Shown here in pieces: positions 58,811-64,000 of a DNA stretch of 64,000 nucleotides. The stretch comes from Litoditis marina. Lineage: Eukaryota; Nematoda; Chromadorea; Rhabditida; Rhabditidae. The notes beneath the pieces were generated by a model. It worked only from the letters and a program-made list of their open reading frames with translations. It was not told the DNA's origin and did no database searches. The stretch's first letter is position 1. Each line of letters begins with the position of its first letter. Where the stretch lies: assembly GCA_964036275.1 (NCBI GenBank), contig CAXIWQ010000509.1:62001-126000 (forward strand), read 5' to 3'. Position numbers and translations under genes: made by a program.

Positions 58811-61800
58811 TTTGTCTTTTGTGGCTGTGCGCCACAGAATAGATTGTCGTATCAGGTTTTTGTAGCTGGGAGCAACAGACTTGATAGCCGTATGAACTTT
58901 TCTCTGTAGCTGCAAGCCAACAAGTCGATAACCGCGTAAATTCGTATTTTGTGGCTGTGCGCCACAGAATAGATTGTCGTATTAGGTTTTTGTAGCTGGG
59001 AGCAACAGACTTGATAGCCGTATAAACTTTTTTCTGTAGCTGCAAGGCAAAGAGTCGATAACCGCGTTATATCGTATTTTGTGGCTGTGTGCCACAGAAT
59101 AGATAGTTGTATTGGGTTTTTCTAGCTGGGAACAACATACTTGATAGCCATATAAACTTTTTTCTGTAGCTGCACGGCAAAGAGTCAATAACCGCGTTAA
59201 TTTGTCTTTTGTGGCTGTGCGCCACAGAATATAAAGTCGTATTAGGTTTTTGTAGCTGGGAGCAACAGACTTGATAGCCGTATAAACTTTTTTTCTGTAG
59301 CTGCACGGCAAAGAGTCAATAACCGCGTTAATTTGTCTTTTGTGGCTGTGCGCCACAGAATAGATTGTCGTATCAGGTTTTTGTAGCTGGGAGCAACAGA
59401 CTTGATAGCCGTATGAACTTTTTTCTGTAGCTGCAAGGCAAAGAGGTAATAACCGCGTTAATTTGTCTTTTGTGGCTGTGCTCCACAGGATATAAAGTCG
59501 TATTAGGTTTTTGTAGCCATGAGCAACAGACTTGATAGCCGTATAAACTTTTTTCTGTAGCTGCAAGGCAAAGAGTCGATAACCGCGTTGTATCGTATTT
59601 TGTGGCTGTGTGCCACAGAATAGATAGTTGTATTGGGTTTTTCTAGCTGGGAGCAACATACTTGATAGCCATATGAACTTTTTTCTGTAGCTGCACGGCA
59701 AAGAGTCAATAACCGCGTTAATTTGTCTTTTGTGGCTGTGCGCCACAGAATATAAAGTCGTATTAGGTTTTTGTAGCTGGGAGCAACATACTTGATAGCC
59801 GTATAAACTTTTTTTCTGTAGCTGCAAGGCAAAGAGGTAATAACCGCGTTAATTTGTCTTTTGTGGCTGTGCGCCACAGAATATAAAGTCGTATTAGGTT
59901 TTTGTAGCCGAGAGCAACAGATTTGATAGCCGTATGAAATGTTCTCTGTAACTGCAAAGCAAAGAGTCAATAACCGCGTTAATTTGTATTTTGTGGCTGT
60001 GCGCCACAGAATATAAAGTCGTATTATGTTTTTGTAGTTGGAAGCAACAGACTTGATAGCCGTATGATTTTTTTTTGTAGCTGCAAGTCAAAATGTCAAT
60101 AACCGCGTTAATTCGTCTTTGTGGATGTGCGCCACAGAATAGATTGTCGTATCAGGTTTTTGTAGCTGGGAGCAACAGACTTGATAGCCGTATGAACTTT
60201 TTTCTGTAGCTGCACGGCAAAGAGGTAATAACCGCGATAATTTGTCTTTTGTGGCTGTGCGCCACAGGATATAAAGTCGTATTAGGTTTTTGTAGCCATG
60301 AGCAACAGACTTGATAGCCGTATAAACTTTTTTCTGTAGCTGCAAGGCAAAGAGTCGATAACCGCGTTATATCGTATTTTGTGGCTGTGTGCCACAGAAT
60401 AGATAGTTGTATTGGGTTTTTCTAGCTGGGAACAACATACTTGATAGCCATATAAACTTTTTTCTGTAGCTGCACGGCAAAGAGTCAATAACCGCGTTAA
60501 TTTGTCTTTTGTGGCTGTGCGCCACAGAATATAAAGTCGTATTAGGTTTTTTGTAGCTGGGAGCAACAGACTTGATAGCCGTATAAACTTTTTTTCTGTA
60601 GCTGCAAGGCAAAGAGGTAATAACCGCGTTAATTTGTATTTTGTGGCTGTGCGCCACAGAATATAAAGTCGTATTAGGTTTTTGTAGCTGGGAGCAACAG
60701 ATTTGATAGCCGTATGAAATGTTCTCTGTAACTGCAAGGCAAAGAGTCAATAACCGCGTTAATTTGTATTTTGTGGCTGTGCGCCACAGAATATAAAGTC
60801 GTATTATGTTTTTGTAGTTGGAAGCAACAGACTTGATAGCCGTATGATTTGTTTTTGTGGCTGCAAGTCAACATGTCAATAACCGCGTTAATTCGTCTTT
60901 GTGGCTGTGCGCCACAGAATAGATTGTCGTATTAGGTTTTTGTAGCTGGGAGCAACAGATTTGATAGCCGTATGAAATGTTCTCTGTAACTGCGAGGCAA
61001 AGAGTCAATAACCGCGTTAATTCGTCTTTTGTGGCTGTGCGCCACAGAATATATAGTTGTATTATGTTTTTGTAGCTGGGAGCAACAGACTTGATAGCCG
61101 TATGAACTTTTCTCGGTAGCTGCAAGCCAACAAGTCGATAACCGCGATAATTTGTATTTTGTGGCTGTGCGCCACAGAATAGATTGTCGTATTAGGTTTT
61201 TGTAGCTGGGAGCAACAGATTTGATAGCCGTATGAACTTTTTTCTGTAGCTGCAAGGCAAAGAGGTAATAACCGCGTTAATTTGTCTTTTGTGGCTGTGC
61301 GCCACAGAATAGATTGTCGTATCAGGTTTTTGTAGCTGGGAGCAACAGACTTGATAGCCGTATGAACTTTTTTCTGTAGCTGCAAAGCAAAGAGGTAATA
61401 ACCGCGTTAATTTGTCTTTTGTGGCTGTGCGCCACAGGATATAAAGTCGTATTAGGTTTTTGTAGCCATGAGCAACAGACTTGATAGCCGTATAAACTTT
61501 TTTCTGTAGCTGCAAGGCAAAGAGTCGATAACCGCGTTATATCGTATTTTGTGGCTGTGTGCCACAGAATAGATAGTTGTATTGGGTTTTTCTAGCTGGG
61601 AACAACATACTTGATAGCCATATAAACTTTTTTCTGTAGCTGCACGGCAAAAAGTCAATAACCGCGTTAATTTGTCTTTTGTGGCTGTGCGCCACAGAAT
61701 ATAAAGTCGTATTAGGTTTTTGTAGCTGGGAGCAACAGAATTGATAGCCGTATAAACTTTTTTTCTGTAGCTGCAAGGCAAAGAGGTAATAACCGCGTTA

Positions 61801-62289
61801 ATTTGTCTTTTGTGGCTGTGCGCCACAGAATATAAAGTCGTATTAGGTTTTTGTAGCTGGGAGCAACAGACTTGATAGCCGTATGAACTTTTTTCTGTAG
61901 CTGCAAGGCAAAGAGTCGATAACCGCGTTATATCGTATTTTGTGGCTGTGTGCCACAGAATAGATAGTTGTATTGGGTTTTTCTAGCTGGGAGCAACATA
62001 CTTGATAGCCATATAAACTTTTTTCTGTAGCTGCACGGCAAAGAGTCAATAACCGCGTTAATTTGTCTTTTGTGGCTGTGCGCCACAGAATAGATTGTCG
62101 TATCAGGTTTTTGTAGCTGGGAGCAACAGACTTGATAGCCGTATGAACTTTTTTCTGTAGCTGCAAGGCAAAGAGGTAATAACCGCGTTAATTTGTCTTT
62201 TGTGGCTGTGCTCCACAGGATATAAAGTCGTATTAGGTTTTTGTAGCCATGAGCAACAGACTTGATAGCCGTATAAAATGTTCTCTGTA
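58811..62289. repeat. Block matching 39-40 kb material
   Basis: 59,470-59,600 shares GTGCTCCACAGG and GCGTTGTATCG with 39,611-39,730 (offset 19,867 bp). GTGCTCCACAGG occurs again at 62,208. The part at 61,843-62,290 matches 39,246-39,690 and 31,321-31,770. CpG-decayed monomers lie at 59,087, 59,608, 60,387, 61,556 and 61,948. Confidence 0.7.
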
Positions 62290-64000
62290 ACTGCAAGGCA
62301 AAGAGTCAATAACCGCGTTAATTTGTATTTTGTGGCTGTGCGCCACAGAATATAAAGTCGTATCATGTTTTTGTAGTTGGAAGCAACAGACTTGATAGCC
62401 GTATGATTTTTTTTTTGTAGCTGCAAGTCAAAATGTCAATAACCGCGTTAATTCGTCTTTGTGGCTGTGCGCCACAGAATAGATTGTCGTATCAGGTTTT
62501 TGTAGCTGGGAGCAACAGACTTGATAGCCGTATGAACTTTTTTCTGTAGCTGCAAGGCAAAGAGGTAATAACCGCGTTAATTTGTCTTTTGTGGCTGTGC
62601 GCCATAGGATATAAAGTCGTATTAGGTTTTTGTAGCTGGGAGCAACAGACTTGATAGCCGTATAAACTTTTTTTCTGTAGCTACAAGGCAAAGAGGTAAT
62701 AACCGCGTTAATTTGTCTTTTGTGGCTGTGCGCCACAGAATATAAAGTCGTATTAGGTTTTTGTAGCTGGGAGCAACAGATTTGATAGCCGTATGAAATG
62801 TTCTCTGTAACTGCAAGGCAAAGAGTCAATAACCGCGTTAATTTGTATTTTGTGGCTGTGCGCCACAGAATATAAAGTCGTATCATGTTTTTGTAGTTGG
62901 AAGCAACAGACTTGATAGCCGTATGATTTTTTTTTTGTAGCTGCAAGTCAAAATGTCAATAACCGCGTTAATTCGTCTTTGTGGCTGTGCGCCACAGAAT
63001 AGATTGTCGTATCAGGTTTTTGTAGCTGGGAGCAACAGACTTGATAGCCGTATGAACTTTTTTCTGTAGCTGCAAGGCAAAGAGGTAATAACCGCGTTAA
63101 TTTGTCTTTTGTGGCTGTGCGCCATAGGATATAAAGTCGTATTAGGTTTTTGTAGCCATGAGCAACAGACTTGATAGCCGTATAAACTTTTTTTTGTAGC
63201 TGCAAGGCAAAGAGTCGATAACCGCGTTATATCGTATTTTGTGGCTGTGTGCCACAGAATAGATAGTTGTATTGGGTTTTTCTAGCTGGGAGCAACATAC
63301 TTGATAGCCATATAAACTTTTTTCTGTAGCTGCACGGCAAAGAGTCAATAACCGCGTTAATTTGTCTTTTGTGGCTGTGCGCCACAGAATATAAAGTCGT
63401 ATTAGGTTTTTGTAGCTGGGAGCAACAGACTTGATAGCCGTATAAACTTTTTTTCTGTAGCTGCAAGGCAAAGAGATAATAACCGCGTTAATTTGTCTTT
63501 TGTGGCTGTGCGCCACAGAATATAAAGTCGTATTAGGTTTTTGTAGCTGGGAGCAACAGATTTGATAGCCGTATGAAATGTTCTCTGTAACTGCGAGGCA
63601 AAGAGTCAATAACCGCGTTAATTCGTCTTTTGTGGCTGTGCGCCACAGAATATATAGTCGTATTAGGGTTTTGTAGCTGGGAGCAACAGACTTGATAGCC
63701 GTATGAACTTTTCTCTGTAGCTGCAAGCCAACAAGTCGATAACCGCGATAATTTGTATTTTGTGGCTGTGCGCCACAGAATAAATTGTCGTATTAGGTTT
63801 TTGTAGCTGGGAGCAACAGATTTGATAGCCGTATGGACTGTTCTCTGTAGCTGCAAGGCAAAGAGTCGATAACCGCGTTAATTTGTCTTTTGTGGCTGTG
63901 CGCCACAGAATATAAAGTCGTATTAGGTTTTTGTAGCTGGGAGCAACAGACTTGATAGCCGTATGAACTTTTTTCTGTAGCTGCAAGGCAAAGAGTCGAT
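62290..64000. repeat. Terminal block, 520-bp repeat
   Basis: Four monomers (520 bp) repeat: TATCATGTTTTTG at 62,361 and 62,881, and GCCATAGGATAT near 62,603 and 63,123. The part at about 63,120-63,500 shares GCCATAGG and GAGATAATAACC with 16,985-17,350. The window ends inside subunit B of an ordinary monomer with the array still running. Confidence 0.75.

Larger units (their letters stand above)
1..64000. repeat. Satellite-type tandem array, 130-bp monomer
   Basis: The CCACAGAATA motif, or a one- or two-base variant of it, returns about every 130 bp from base 1 to base 63,903, giving about 490 monomers. Between any two occurrences the sequence is the same 130-bp text with point variants, small indels and T-tract length changes. 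No unique sequence longer than a few bases interrupts the array, and neither array end is present. One consensus monomer counted by hand has 55 G+C in 130 bp. Neighbouring monomers usually differ from each other more than from monomers one higher-order period away, which is the mark of HOR organisation. I do not recognise the satellite family. The array most resembles heterochromatic satellite DNA of a eukaryote, but that is inference. No gene, RNA gene or mobile element lies inside it. Confidence 0.97.

Noticed and set aside
58982..59827. Longest minus-strand open frame, 281 codons
   Set aside because: It is the ordinary repeat peptide read through extra monomers because one-base length changes shift phase around the TAA-bearing phase. 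It opens at TTG, and its parts recur hundreds of times in the window.
1..64000. Minus-strand frames of 64 to 234 codons recurring every 130 bp
   Set aside because: They overlap each other in all phases and mostly open at TTG, CTG or GTG. They have no ribosome-binding context, and their near-constant length follows from the 130-bp period and one stop-bearing phase.
1..64000. CRISPR array
   Set aside because: There are no unique spacers: every part of the 130-bp period is repeated, and the period is too long for a repeat-spacer unit with a conserved short repeat.
1..64000. CENP-B box in the monomer
   Set aside because: The nearest candidate, TTCG in the B tail of some monomers (AATTCGTATTTTGTGG), lacks the later A and CGGG positions of the known box. 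No better match was seen on either strand.

Overview
The whole 64-kb window is one uninterrupted tandem-repeat (satellite-type) array. I see no protein-coding gene, RNA gene, mobile element, CRISPR array or unique spacer sequence in it. The array is already running at base 1 and is cut mid-monomer at base 64,000, so it is longer than the window. The basic monomer is 130 bp (about 490 copies, about 42% GC by hand count of one consensus monomer). It is built from three related but diverged subunits, here called A, B and C (44, 45 and 41 bp). Each carries a T-rich lead followed by a core of the form TGTnGC-loop-GCnACA. The A and C cores are short inverted repeats; the B core is a degenerate version. 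Organism: nothing here is diagnostic. A gene-free array over 64 kb with higher-order repeat (HOR) structure is most like eukaryotic heterochromatic or centromere-type satellite DNA. CpG is not obviously depleted, but several CpG positions segregate as TpG or CpA, which would fit cytosine methylation. A prokaryotic or extrachromosomal origin cannot be excluded from the window alone. Layout (block borders good to tens of bases): 1-3,190 is a 908-bp HOR in four copies, two of them rearranged. 3,191-9,420 is a family rich in a TTTTCGTAGC variant, with 1,169- and 2,077-bp spaced duplications. 9,421-13,114 has 1,431- and 1,171-bp spaced duplications and the first monomers that have lost three CpGs. 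13,115-17,290 is a 2,079-bp unit in two near-identical copies. 17,291-19,190 is an 1,821-bp-spaced relative. 19,190-24,260 is duplicated as 24,260-31,385; the second copy was later enlarged by a 522-bp and a 1,563-bp tandem duplication. 31,386-33,794 is mosaic. 33,795-37,240 holds a 1.5-kb segment twice, 1,949 bp apart. 37,241-40,021 is mosaic. 40,022-42,405 is a 1,168-bp unit twice. 42,406-45,100 is mosaic. 45,100-48,150 is a 1,041-bp unit three times. 48,151-49,843 is mosaic with many homopolymer indels. 49,844-51,830 has a 1,429-bp period. 51,831-52,860 is degenerate. 52,861-54,680 is a second, unrelated 908-bp HOR. 54,681-55,040 is a junction zone. 55,041-57,840 is a 1,415-bp unit twice. 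57,841-64,000 is assembled from material otherwise found 20-46 kb upstream. The many apparent open reading frames on the minus strand are a by-product of the repeat. Since 130 leaves remainder 1 on division by 3, successive monomers are read in successive phases. Two of the three minus-strand phases lack stops and the third carries TAA, so overlapping frames of about 107 codons recur every 130 bp, mostly opening at TTG rather than ATG. I annotate none of them as genes. The interest of the window lies in its repeat architecture: a three-level hierarchy, conserved dyads, datable layers of duplication, CpG-decay monomers that were amplified, and a region of suspicious homopolymer indels.
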